Origin: Pseudomonas jinjuensis
Lineage (GTDB): Bacteria; Pseudomonadota; Gammaproteobacteria; Pseudomonadales; Pseudomonadaceae
NCBI RefSeq assembly: GCF_900103845.1
Contig: NZ_FNIJ01000015.1
Coordinates: 105,297-169,296, forward strand
Direction: 5' to 3'
DNA length: 64,000 bases
In this document: positions 58,197 to 64,000 of the stretch, one piece after another
Position numbering within the stretch: position 1 is the stretch's first letter
How the letters are laid out: each line of letters starts with the position of its first letter
Position numbers and translations under genes: made by a program
Notes under the pieces: generated by a model
Database searches by the model: none
Seen by the model: the letters and a program-made list of their open reading frames with translations, nothing else
Told to the model about the DNA's origin: nothing

Positions 58197-58793
58197 TTAC
58201 ATGTATTCCGGGCCGATGCCGCTGCCCCACAGCACCACCGAGATGGCGATCATCGCCACCAGTACCACGAGTCCCACCGCCAGCACCGAGCTGGAGAAGA
58301 GGAACCCTTCGTCCTTGGGTATGTTCATGAAGGTCGGGATGCCCACGTAGAGCAGATATGTCGTGTAGCAGGCCGCCAGCGTTACGATGACCATGCCCAG
58401 CCACAGGTTCGGATACAGCGCCGCCAGGCCGCCGATGAACAGCGGAGTCGCGGTGTAGGCAGCGAACACTATGCACTGGGTGAGCGTCGGCGAAGCGTCG
58501 TAGGTGCGCGCCATCCAGTGGATGAAGGCGCCCATCACGGCGACGCCGGCGAGCATCGCCACGTAGGTCAGTATGGTCAGTTGCAGCGCGCTGGAAGCGG
58601 TCAACTTGACCGGCCCGGCGTTGCCCACGACCCAGCCGACCTGGGTGGTGCCTATGTATGCGGAAATTACAGGAATGGCAGCGAGAATCAGGACATGGGT
58701 CAGGTACATATGGCTGATGCTTTCCTCTTCGCCACGGATTTCCTGCCATTCCTGATCGGGATGGGTGAAGAGCCCCCACACATGATGGATCAT
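58197..58793 (-). CDS. Yip1-family membrane protein
   Basis: 198 residues with five predicted helices. The N-terminal soluble part (HHVWGLFTHPDQEWQEIRGE) with the W-x-x-I motif and helices ILTYVAMLAGVAVMGAFIHW and ATPLFIGGLAALYPNLW match the Yip1 domain. Function in bacteria is unknown. Monocistronic with its own terminator. Confidence 0.85.
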   Translation of the reverse strand: MIHHVWGLFTHPDQEWQEIRGEEESISHMYLTHVLILAAIPVISAYIGTTQVGWVVGNAGPVKLTASSALQLTILTYVAMLAGVAVMGAFIHWMARTYDASPTLTQCIVFAAYTATPLFIGGLAALYPNLWLGMVIVTLAACYTTYLLYVGIPTFMNIPKDEGFLFSSSVLAVGLVVLVAMIAISVVLWGSGIGPEYM

Positions 58794-59098
58794 GTCAGCA
58801 ACCTCCTCGTTCTTATACAGGCCGCCCCCCAGCGAGGCGCCGGGGACGCGTAGCCAGCGTCTCCCGGTGCCAGGCCGACCTATGCGACCTTATGACGCAG
58901 TATAGGGTAGGCTCCGAAGCGGCGTCGTCCGTGGGGTTAGAGCGAATCGAAGCTTGAGGGTGGGCGTTAATAGCGATGCAGCATTTGCTGGCGAAGGGCC
59001 GCGCCTCGCCGAATTCCTTCGTCGACGGGGCTGGGGTGAGCGAGCCTTTGCGCGTAAAATAGCCAGCTTTTCGTCTTCCCTGCGGATTCCACAGCACC
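58794..59098. promoter_or_regulatory. Divergent promoter gap between Yip1-family gene and ttcA
   Basis: The 305-base gap contains no coding region I can support. It must hold promoters for both genes; a TAAAAT (-10-like, 59057-59062) lies about 40 bases before the ttcA ATG. No repeat or terminator was seen. Confidence 0.4.
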
Positions 59099-59923
59099 AT
59101 GGGCACCCTTTCGGTCAACCAGAACAAACTGCAGAAACGCCTGCGCCGCCTCGCCGGCGAAGCCATCGCCGACTTCAACATGATCGAGGATGGCGACAAG
59201 GTCATGGTCTGCCTGTCCGGCGGCAAGGACAGCTACACCATGCTCGACATCCTGCTGTACCTGCAGAAGGTGGCGCCGATCCGCTTCGAAATCGTCGCGG
59301 TAAATATGGACCAGAAACAGCCCGGCTTCCCGGAGCACGTGCTGCCGCAGTACCTCGAATCCATCGGCGTGCCCTACCACATCATCGAGAAGGACACCTA
59401 TTCGGTGGTGAAGGAGAAGATCCCCGAGGGCAAGACCACCTGCTCGCTGTGCTCGCGCCTGCGCCGCGGCACGCTGTACACCTACGCCGACGAGATCGGC
59501 GCGACCAAGATGGCCCTCGGTCACCACCGCGACGACATCCTGGAAACCTTCTTCCTCAACATGTTCTACGGCGGCACGCTGAAGGCCATGCCGCCGAAGC
59601 TGCTCTCCGACGACGGCCGCAACGTGGTGATCCGTCCGCTGGCCTACTGCAGCGAGAAGGACATCGAGGCCTATTCGGTGCTCAGGGAATTCCCGATCAT
59701 CCCGTGCAACCTCTGCGGCTCGCAGGACAACCTGCAGCGCCAGGTGGTCAAGGAAATGCTCCAGGAGTGGGAACGCAAGTCGCCGGGGCGCACCGAGATC
59801 ATGTTCCGCTCCCTGCAGAACGTGGTGCCGTCGCAACTCGCCGACCGCAACCTGTTCGACTTCACCAGCCTGCGCGTCGACGACAATGCCACCCCGCGTT
59901 TCCTCGACGTGATGAGCCTCTGA
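59099..59923 (+). CDS. ttcA: tRNA 2-thiocytidine biosynthesis protein TtcA
   Basis: 274 residues. The PP-loop is SGGKDS (40-45). Cys115-x-x-Cys118 (CSLC) and Cys203-x-x-Cys206 (CNLC) are the cluster and catalytic cysteines. TtcA thiolates C32 of some tRNAs, using a 4Fe-4S cluster and ATP. Other family blocks are [19 protein letters not shown] and [17 protein letters not shown] is weak (CAGCACC). Confidence 0.95.
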   Translation: MGTLSVNQNKLQKRLRRLAGEAIADFNMIEDGDKVMVCLSGGKDSYTMLDILLYLQKVAPIRFEIVAVNMDQKQPGFPEHVLPQYLESIGVPYHIIEKDTYSVVKEKIPEGKTTCSLCSRLRRGTLYTYADEIGATKMALGHHRDDILETFFLNMFYGGTLKAMPPKLLSDDGRNVVIRPLAYCSEKDIEAYSVLREFPIIPCNLCGSQDNLQRQVVKEMLQEWERKSPGRTEIMFRSLQNVVPSQLADRNLFDFTSLRVDDNATPRFLDVMSL

Positions 59924-59985
59924 GGGACTTTCGCAGGATGGGTTGAGCTTGCGATACCCATCGTTGCCCGGATCAAGGATCGACC

Positions 59986-60657
59986 ATGCGCGACTATCAA
60001 TGGCTGTACGAATACTGCGTCAACCGTTTCGGTTCGGTGGAGGCGCTGGAAGCGCGCCTGCCGCAGCCGAAGAGTGCGGCGGAACTGGCCGCGGTTGGCG
60101 ATGACCGCTACCTGTCGCTGATCAGCCTGCGTATCTTCCGCGCCGGCCTCAAGCACAGCCTGGTGGACGCCAAGTGGCCGGCCTTCGAGGAAGTGTTCTT
60201 CGGCTTCGATCCGCAGAAGGTCGTGCTGATGGGCGGCGAGCGCCTGGAAAACCTCATGCAGGACGCCCGCCTGATCCGCCATCTCGGCAAGCTCAAGAGC
60301 GTGCCGCTGAACGCCCAGATTATCCTCGACATCGCCCGTGAGCACGGCAGCTTCGGCAAACTGCTGGCGGACTGGCCGGTGACCGACATCGTCGGTCTGT
60401 GGAAACTGCTGGCCAAGCGCGGTAATCAACTGGGCGGGCTTTCCGCGCCGCGCTTCCTGCGCATGGCGGGGAAGGACAGCTTCATCCCCACCGACGACGT
60501 GGTCGCCGCACTGAAGGCGCAGGAAATCATCGACAAGGCGCCGACCAGCCAGAAGGACCTGGCGGCGGTGCAGACCGCCTTCAACCACTGGCACGAACAG
60601 AGCGGTCGACCGCTGTGCCAGCTTTCGGTCATGCTGGCGCATACGGTGAACCACTGA
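59986..60657 (+). CDS. DNA-3-methyladenine glycosylase I family protein
   Basis: 223 residues. The Tag-like helical fold is indicated by RIFRAGLKHSLVDAKWPAFE, the segment FFGFDPQKVVLMGGERLENL and RLIRHLGKLKSVPLNAQIIL. It would excise alkylated adenine from DNA. The classic Tag zinc-binding His/Cys positions are not obvious, so this belongs to a divergent branch. It follows ttcA after 62 bases and precedes the sirtuin gene by 20 bases, probably one transcript. Confidence 0.82.
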   Translation: MRDYQWLYEYCVNRFGSVEALEARLPQPKSAAELAAVGDDRYLSLISLRIFRAGLKHSLVDAKWPAFEEVFFGFDPQKVVLMGGERLENLMQDARLIRHLGKLKSVPLNAQIILDIAREHGSFGKLLADWPVTDIVGLWKLLAKRGNQLGGLSAPRFLRMAGKDSFIPTDDVVAALKAQEIIDKAPTSQKDLAAVQTAFNHWHEQSGRPLCQLSVMLAHTVNH

Positions 60658-60677
60658 CAGGTAGCGGGGGAGACGGC

Positions 60678-61442
60678 ATGGATTCGGCGATCGAGCGCAC
60701 CGCGGCGGCACTGCAACGGGCCGAGCGAATCCTCGTCATCACCGGCGCCGGCCTCTCCGCCGATTCCGGCATGCCCACCTATCGCGGCCTGGGCGGCCTC
60801 TACAACGGCCTGACCGAGGAAGGCCTGCCGATCGAGTCGGCGCTGTCCGGGCCGATGCTCCAGCGCAATCCGGAACTGTGCTGGAAATACCTGGCGGAGC
60901 TGGGCAAGGCCTGCCTGCGGGCCGCGCCGAATCCCGGACACGAGGCGATCGCCGAACTGCAGCGGCGCAAGCCGGAGTGCTGGGTGCTGACGCAGAACAT
61001 CGACGGCTTCCACCACCGCGCCGGCTCCCCGGCGGAACGGCTGATCGAAATCCACGGGGTGCTGAGCCCGTTGTTCTGCCAGTCCTGCGGTGCTGAAAGT
61101 GCGGAACTGGAAGAACATCTGCACCGCCCGCTGCCGCCACGCTGCGCCGCTTGCGGCGGGGTGCTGCGGCCGCCGGTGGTGCTGTTCGAGGAAATGCTGC
61201 CGGAGGAGGCGATCGATACGCTCTATGCGCAATTGCGCAAGGGTTTCGACGCGGTTCTGCTGGTCGGCACCACCGCGAGTTTCCCCTACATCATCGAACC
61301 CGTGCTGCGCACCAGGGCCGAAGGCGGTTTCACTGCCGAGATCAATCCGGCGGCCACCGATCTCAGCGCCGCGGTCGATGAACGACTGGAAGGAAAGGCC
61401 TTAGATATTCTGCCGCGCCTGCTGAGTCACATTTCCCGATAA
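60678..61442 (+). CDS. Sir2-family NAD-dependent protein deacylase
   Basis: 254 residues. Motifs GAGLSADSGMPTYRG (24-38), TQNIDG (105-110), catalytic His126 (EIHGVL) and zinc cysteines Cys134, Cys137, Cys156 and Cys159 are intact. NAD binding continues with LLVGTTASFPYI and EINPAATDLS. Class III-type Tyr/Arg pair for desuccinylation (Y-x-x-R) is not evident, so deacetylation is more likely. I chose ATG 60678 after GGGGGAGA; the longer reading overlaps the upstream gene. Confidence 0.9.
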   Translation: MDSAIERTAAALQRAERILVITGAGLSADSGMPTYRGLGGLYNGLTEEGLPIESALSGPMLQRNPELCWKYLAELGKACLRAAPNPGHEAIAELQRRKPECWVLTQNIDGFHHRAGSPAERLIEIHGVLSPLFCQSCGAESAELEEHLHRPLPPRCAACGGVLRPPVVLFEEMLPEEAIDTLYAQLRKGFDAVLLVGTTASFPYIIEPVLRTRAEGGFTAEINPAATDLSAAVDERLEGKALDILPRLLSHISR

Positions 61443-61514
61443 AAAACTTGCATTGGGTCCATCGAGCGGGCAAATTAGCCCGCTAACGGAAACTAATGAG
61501 TCACGGTCGTGCCC

Positions 61515-62138
61515 ATGCTTAAGCGCTTCGCACCCCTCGTGCCCATGAGTTTCGTCTTGCTGCTGGCCGCATGCGCCAGCCATTCGCCCGCATCGCGTCA
61601 GGACCAGGCTGCAGTCGCATCGCAAGCCACCCATGCCGCGCAGATTGACCAACAAAAGGCAACGGCGGCGGATATCGAGCAAGGCGAGGGGGCAGGAAAT
61701 AAAAAAGAAGACTCGTCCATTCGAGTCTCCAGCATTCTGGATCGCGCGTTCGAACTGATCGGCACGCCGTACCGCTTCGGCGGTCGCTCCGAGAAGACCG
61801 GGTTCGATTGCAGCGGCTTCGTCGGATATCTGTTCCGCGAAGAGGCCGGCATCAATCTGCCGCGCTCCACCCGGGAAATGATCAACATGGACGTCCCGCT
61901 GGTCTCCAAGGAAGACCTGCAACCGGGCGACCTGATCTTCTTCAACAATCGCGGTCGTGGCCGGGTCAGCCATACCGGGATCTATATCGGCGATGGCCAG
62001 TTCATCCATTCCGCCAGCCGTCGTAGCGGTGGGGTGCGGGTGGACAGCCTGGACGAGAGTTACTGGCGCCTGAGCTATCTCGAAGCCAAGCGCGTTCTCG
62101 AGCCGGGTTACCAGCCACGCTTTTCCATGAACCGCTAA
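61515..62138 (+). CDS. NlpC/P60 cell-wall endopeptidase lipoprotein (first)
   Basis: 207 residues. Signal peptide with lipobox LAAC (Cys20), then a polar linker to about residue 68. The NlpC/P60 domain has catalytic Cys99 (FDCSGF), His153 (HTGIYIG) and His165. It should cleave peptide stems in peptidoglycan (Spr/MepS type). A GTG at 61509 is an alternative start; neither start has a good SD. The linker codons (AAA, GAA, ATA rich, about 61650-61720) are more AT-rich than neighbours. Confidence 0.87.
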   Translation: MLKRFAPLVPMSFVLLLAACASHSPASRQDQAAVASQATHAAQIDQQKATAADIEQGEGAGNKKEDSSIRVSSILDRAFELIGTPYRFGGRSEKTGFDCSGFVGYLFREEAGINLPRSTREMINMDVPLVSKEDLQPGDLIFFNNRGRGRVSHTGIYIGDGQFIHSASRRSGGVRVDSLDESYWRLSYLEAKRVLEPGYQPRFSMNR

Positions 62139-62159
62139 ACTTAAAGTTTTACTTTAAGT
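62139..62159. promoter_or_regulatory. AT-rich 9-bp inverted repeat between the two NlpC/P60 genes
   Basis: ACTTAAAGT-ttt-ACTTTAAGT is perfect and starts at the stop of the first gene. It could be an operator or part of a promoter for the second gene. No T-tract makes it a poor terminator. Confidence 0.45.
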
Positions 62160-62188
62160 ATTGCGTTCAAGTCCATGTAAGCGCAAAG

Positions 62189-62216
62189 TGATGGCATCCT
62201 GATCAGGATGCCATCA
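62189..62216 (+). promoter_or_regulatory. Perfect 28-bp palindrome covering the SD of the second NlpC/P60 gene
   Basis: Bases 62189-62216 (left arm TGATGGCATCCTGA, right arm its exact complement) end two bases before the ATG at 62219. In RNA it makes a 12-bp stem with a GAUC loop. The only SD-like sequence, AGGA at 62205-62208, is inside the stem, so translation should be blocked unless the hairpin opens. As DNA it could also be a dimer operator. Confidence 0.75.
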
Positions 62217-62218
62217 TC

Positions 62219-62746
62219 ATGCATGCTCCTCAGCGAATCCTTCTTCTCGCCATCCTCGCTTCCCTGGCCGCCTGCGCCAGCCGGACTCCGCCGGCACCTC
62301 CGCCCGTGGTTTCAGCGCCGTCCACCAGTGCCTATTCGCCGGCTGCCGACGACATCCTGATCCGCGCCATCGGCCTGGTGGGAACACCTTACCGTTGGGG
62401 TGGCAACACGCCGGAAGGCGGCTTCGATTGCAGCGGCCTGATCGGCTACGTCTACCGCGATTCCATCGGTCTGCAGCTGCCGCGCTCGACCCGGGAAATG
62501 ATCGTCATGCGCGCCCCCAGCGTGTCGCGCGCCGCCCTGCAGAGCGGCGATCTGGTGTTTTTCGCCACCGCCGGTGGACGAACCGTGAGCCATGCCGGTA
62601 TCTATGTCGGGGAAGGGCGCTTCGTGCACGCGCCCCGCACGGGCGGGACGGTACGCCTGGACAGCCTCGACAACGCCTACTGGCAGAAAGCGTTCCTCGA
62701 CGCCAAGCGCGTGCTGGCCGGACAGAGCCTCGCCCTCCACCCCTGA
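62219..62746 (+). CDS. NlpC/P60 cell-wall endopeptidase lipoprotein (second)
   Basis: 175 residues. Signal peptide with lipobox LAAC (Cys19), a Pro-rich linker (PPAPPPVVSAP), then the NlpC/P60 domain: RWGGNTPEGGFDCSGLIGYV with Cys71, SHAGIYVG with His125, and His137. It is a paralogue of the preceding gene (shared LPRSTREMI, GTPYR and AKRVL blocks), with a shorter linker. The start lies right after a hairpin that hides its SD. A methyltransferase gene follows after 15 bases. Confidence 0.9.
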   Translation: MHAPQRILLLAILASLAACASRTPPAPPPVVSAPSTSAYSPAADDILIRAIGLVGTPYRWGGNTPEGGFDCSGLIGYVYRDSIGLQLPRSTREMIVMRAPSVSRAALQSGDLVFFATAGGRTVSHAGIYVGEGRFVHAPRTGGTVRLDSLDNAYWQKAFLDAKRVLAGQSLALHP

Positions 62747-62761
62747 TATCCGGGAGGGCAC

Positions 62762-63415
62762 ATGACCACTCGTACGCTGAATCTGGACGACGCGCTGTAC
62801 CAGTACATGCTCGACGTCTCCCTGCGCGACACACCGCTGAAGGCCCGTCTGCGCGCGGAAACCGCGCTGCTGCCGAATTCCCGCTGGCAGATCGCCGCCG
62901 AGCAGGGCCAGTTCCTCGCCCTGCTGGTGAATCTGCTCGGCGCCCACCGCATCCTCGAAATCGGCACTTTCACCGGCTACAGCGCCCTGTGCATGGCCGA
63001 AGCCCTGCCCGCGGACGGCCGCATCCTCTGCTGCGACCTGCCCGACGACTACAACCAGACCGCCCACTCGTACTGGCGCGAAGCCGGCGTCGATTCGCGC
63101 ATCGAACTGCGCCTAGGCCCGGCACTGGAAACCCTCGCCGCGCTGGACGAGCCGGAAAGCTTCGACCTGGTCTTCATCGACGCCGACAAGGCCAACTACC
63201 CGACCTACCTCGAACACGCCCTGCGCCTGCTGCGCACAGGCGGGCTGGCGGTGTTCGACAACGTCCTCTGGAGCGGCCGCGTCCTCGAAACCAACCCGGA
63301 CAGCCCCGACACCCGCGCCATCCAGCAACTGAACCGCGCCCTGAAGGTGGACGAGCGGGTGGACTACTCGCTGCTGCCGCTAGGCGATGGCATGAGCCTG
63401 TGCCGAAAACGCTGA
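62762..63415 (+). CDS. Class I SAM-dependent O-methyltransferase (COMT/CCoAOMT-like)
   Basis: 217 residues. SAM-binding motif I is EIGTFTGYSALCMA, motif for the metal site is VFIDADKANYP and the post-motif FDNVLWSGRV. Bacterial members methylate catechol-type hydroxyls using a divalent cation. SD CGGGAGG precedes the ATG. It lies 15 bases after the second NlpC/P60 gene, so transcription is probably shared although functions look unrelated. Confidence 0.9.
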   Translation: MTTRTLNLDDALYQYMLDVSLRDTPLKARLRAETALLPNSRWQIAAEQGQFLALLVNLLGAHRILEIGTFTGYSALCMAEALPADGRILCCDLPDDYNQTAHSYWREAGVDSRIELRLGPALETLAALDEPESFDLVFIDADKANYPTYLEHALRLLRTGGLAVFDNVLWSGRVLETNPDSPDTRAIQQLNRALKVDERVDYSLLPLGDGMSLCRKR

Positions 63416-63461
63416 CGGGCTTGCCTGGACAAGGCCCCTTGGCTAGATTCTGCAGGTAATC

Positions 63462-63537
<76 letters not shown>

Positions 63538-63542
63538 GATTC

Positions 63543-63576
63543 AAAGGCTCGCAGTGATGCGGGCCTTTGTTGTTTT
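63543..63576 (+). terminator. Terminator of the tRNA gene
   Basis: AAAGGC-t-CGCA and TGCG-g-GCCTTT form a stem with a GTGA loop, followed by GTTGTTTT. It begins six bases after the CCA. Confidence 0.8.
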
Positions 63577-63651
63577 CGGGGCAGAGGATCCGCTGCCCGC
63601 AGCATGTCTTCATGCCGTGGCTACTGGAGAATGATCGGGCAGGGAGCGGCC

Positions 63652-64000
63652 GAGGCTGTGTAAAAACGCGGCGGGTGATGAATAGCTGGATGTTGGGTTG
63701 TTTTAGCAGCGCCCAGAGGCCCCATGGGCGCTGGGCGTGTCGATCCGAGTCATTCAACTGCCTTGGGAAAGTGTGGCTCCGCGATGCTGTGCGACGGGCT
63801 CAGCGGGCCGCCAATGGAGTTTCAGGCCTTAATGGCGGCCATCAGCGCACTATTGCCCAGCAGGTTCAGCACTCGTTTGAAGTTGTAAGCGAGCACATGC
63901 AGGCTCATCTCCGTGCTCACCCGCTCGAGCGTTCGGGTGAGGAAATGGGTGGCACCCATCCAGGCCTTCAGCGTGCCGAATGGGTGCTCCACCGTCTGGC
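63652..64000 (-). mobile_element. Insertion sequence, IS1182-like, end part
   Basis: The transposase tail at 63822-64000 is followed by a non-coding end. GAGGCTGTGTAAAAACGC at 63652-63669 resembles IS1182-family termini, so the outer boundary is probably here, about 115 bases after the tRNA. The other end and target duplication are beyond the window. Confidence 0.6.
63822..64000 (-). CDS. Transposase C-terminus, IS1182-like (cut by window end)
   Basis: The last 58 residues are visible. They start QTVEHPFGTLKAWMG, with the Glu that belongs to the DDE triad (VEHPFG), continue FLTRTLERVSTEMSLHV and LAYNFKRVLNLLG, and stop at TGA (63822-63824). This C-terminal pattern is typical of IS1182-family transposases. 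The N-terminal part lies beyond base 64000, so intactness cannot be judged. Confidence 0.85.
   Translation of the reverse strand, partial: QTVEHPFGTLKAWMGATHFLTRTLERVSTEMSLHVLAYNFKRVLNLLGNSALMAAIKA

Overview
The window is about 66-70% GC by eye, densely packed, and reads as chromosomal DNA of a Pseudomonas close to the P. aeruginosa / P. nitroreducens / P. citronellolis group. The evidence is the set of encoded proteins: a BraCDEFG branched-chain amino acid importer, a Sha/Mrp antiporter with fused A-B subunit, tandem fadD2-fadD1, RapA, an OprD-family porin and the tiny cbb3 oxidase subunit CcoM. From memory, gene order follows P. aeruginosa blocks PA1047-PA1076 (about 1-25.6 kb) and then PA3316-PA3286 (about 25.7-55 kb), joined here. 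No phage, CRISPR or plasmid functions were found.

Layout: 1-4.8 kb has a serine hydrolase (cut by the window edge), an OmpA-like lipoprotein, pdxH, glycerate kinase and small envelope proteins. 4.9-10.7 kb is the six-gene Mrp/Sha cation/proton antiporter operon. 10.9-14.1 kb has a DMT permease, a PLP enzyme of the cysteine synthase fold, a lipoprotein and a DUF488 protein. 14.1-19.4 kb is a divergent cluster of a phospho-lyase-like aminotransferase, a hydroxylysine-kinase-like kinase, an orphan periplasmic binding protein, an SDR and a GntR regulator. I read it as a hydroxylysine or related amino-alcohol catabolic module, the least described system here. 19.7-24.6 kb is braGFEDC. 25.7-29.0 kb is a PhnD/C/E/E-type ABC importer of unknown oxyanion. 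29.1-30.8 kb is glxR-hyi.

30.9-38 kb has eptA, a universal stress protein, rapA, small proteins, an AlkB-type dioxygenase and ccoM behind two Anr-type boxes. 38.1-41.2 kb is a FUSC/DUF1656/HlyD efflux operon. 41.3-47.3 kb is a fatty-acid block (PhaJ-type hydratase, lipase-like hydrolase, two acyl-CoA ligases, thioesterase). 47.3-51.4 kb is hrpA, which carries an in-frame repeat element. 51.4-55 kb has two paralogous exported proteins either side of a HIT protein, and a KAS III homologue that may link beta-oxidation to synthesis. 55-63.4 kb has a DedA-rhodanese fusion, a porin, SprT, a Yip1-family protein, ttcA, a 3-methyladenine glycosylase, a sirtuin, two NlpC/P60 lipoproteins and an O-methyltransferase. 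The window ends with tRNA-Ala(CGC) and the 3' part of an IS1182-like transposase on the minus strand.

Intergenic gaps hold four families of short palindromic repeats and many clear intrinsic terminators. The most unusual regulatory structure is a perfect 28-bp palindrome that covers the ribosome binding site of the second NlpC/P60 gene.
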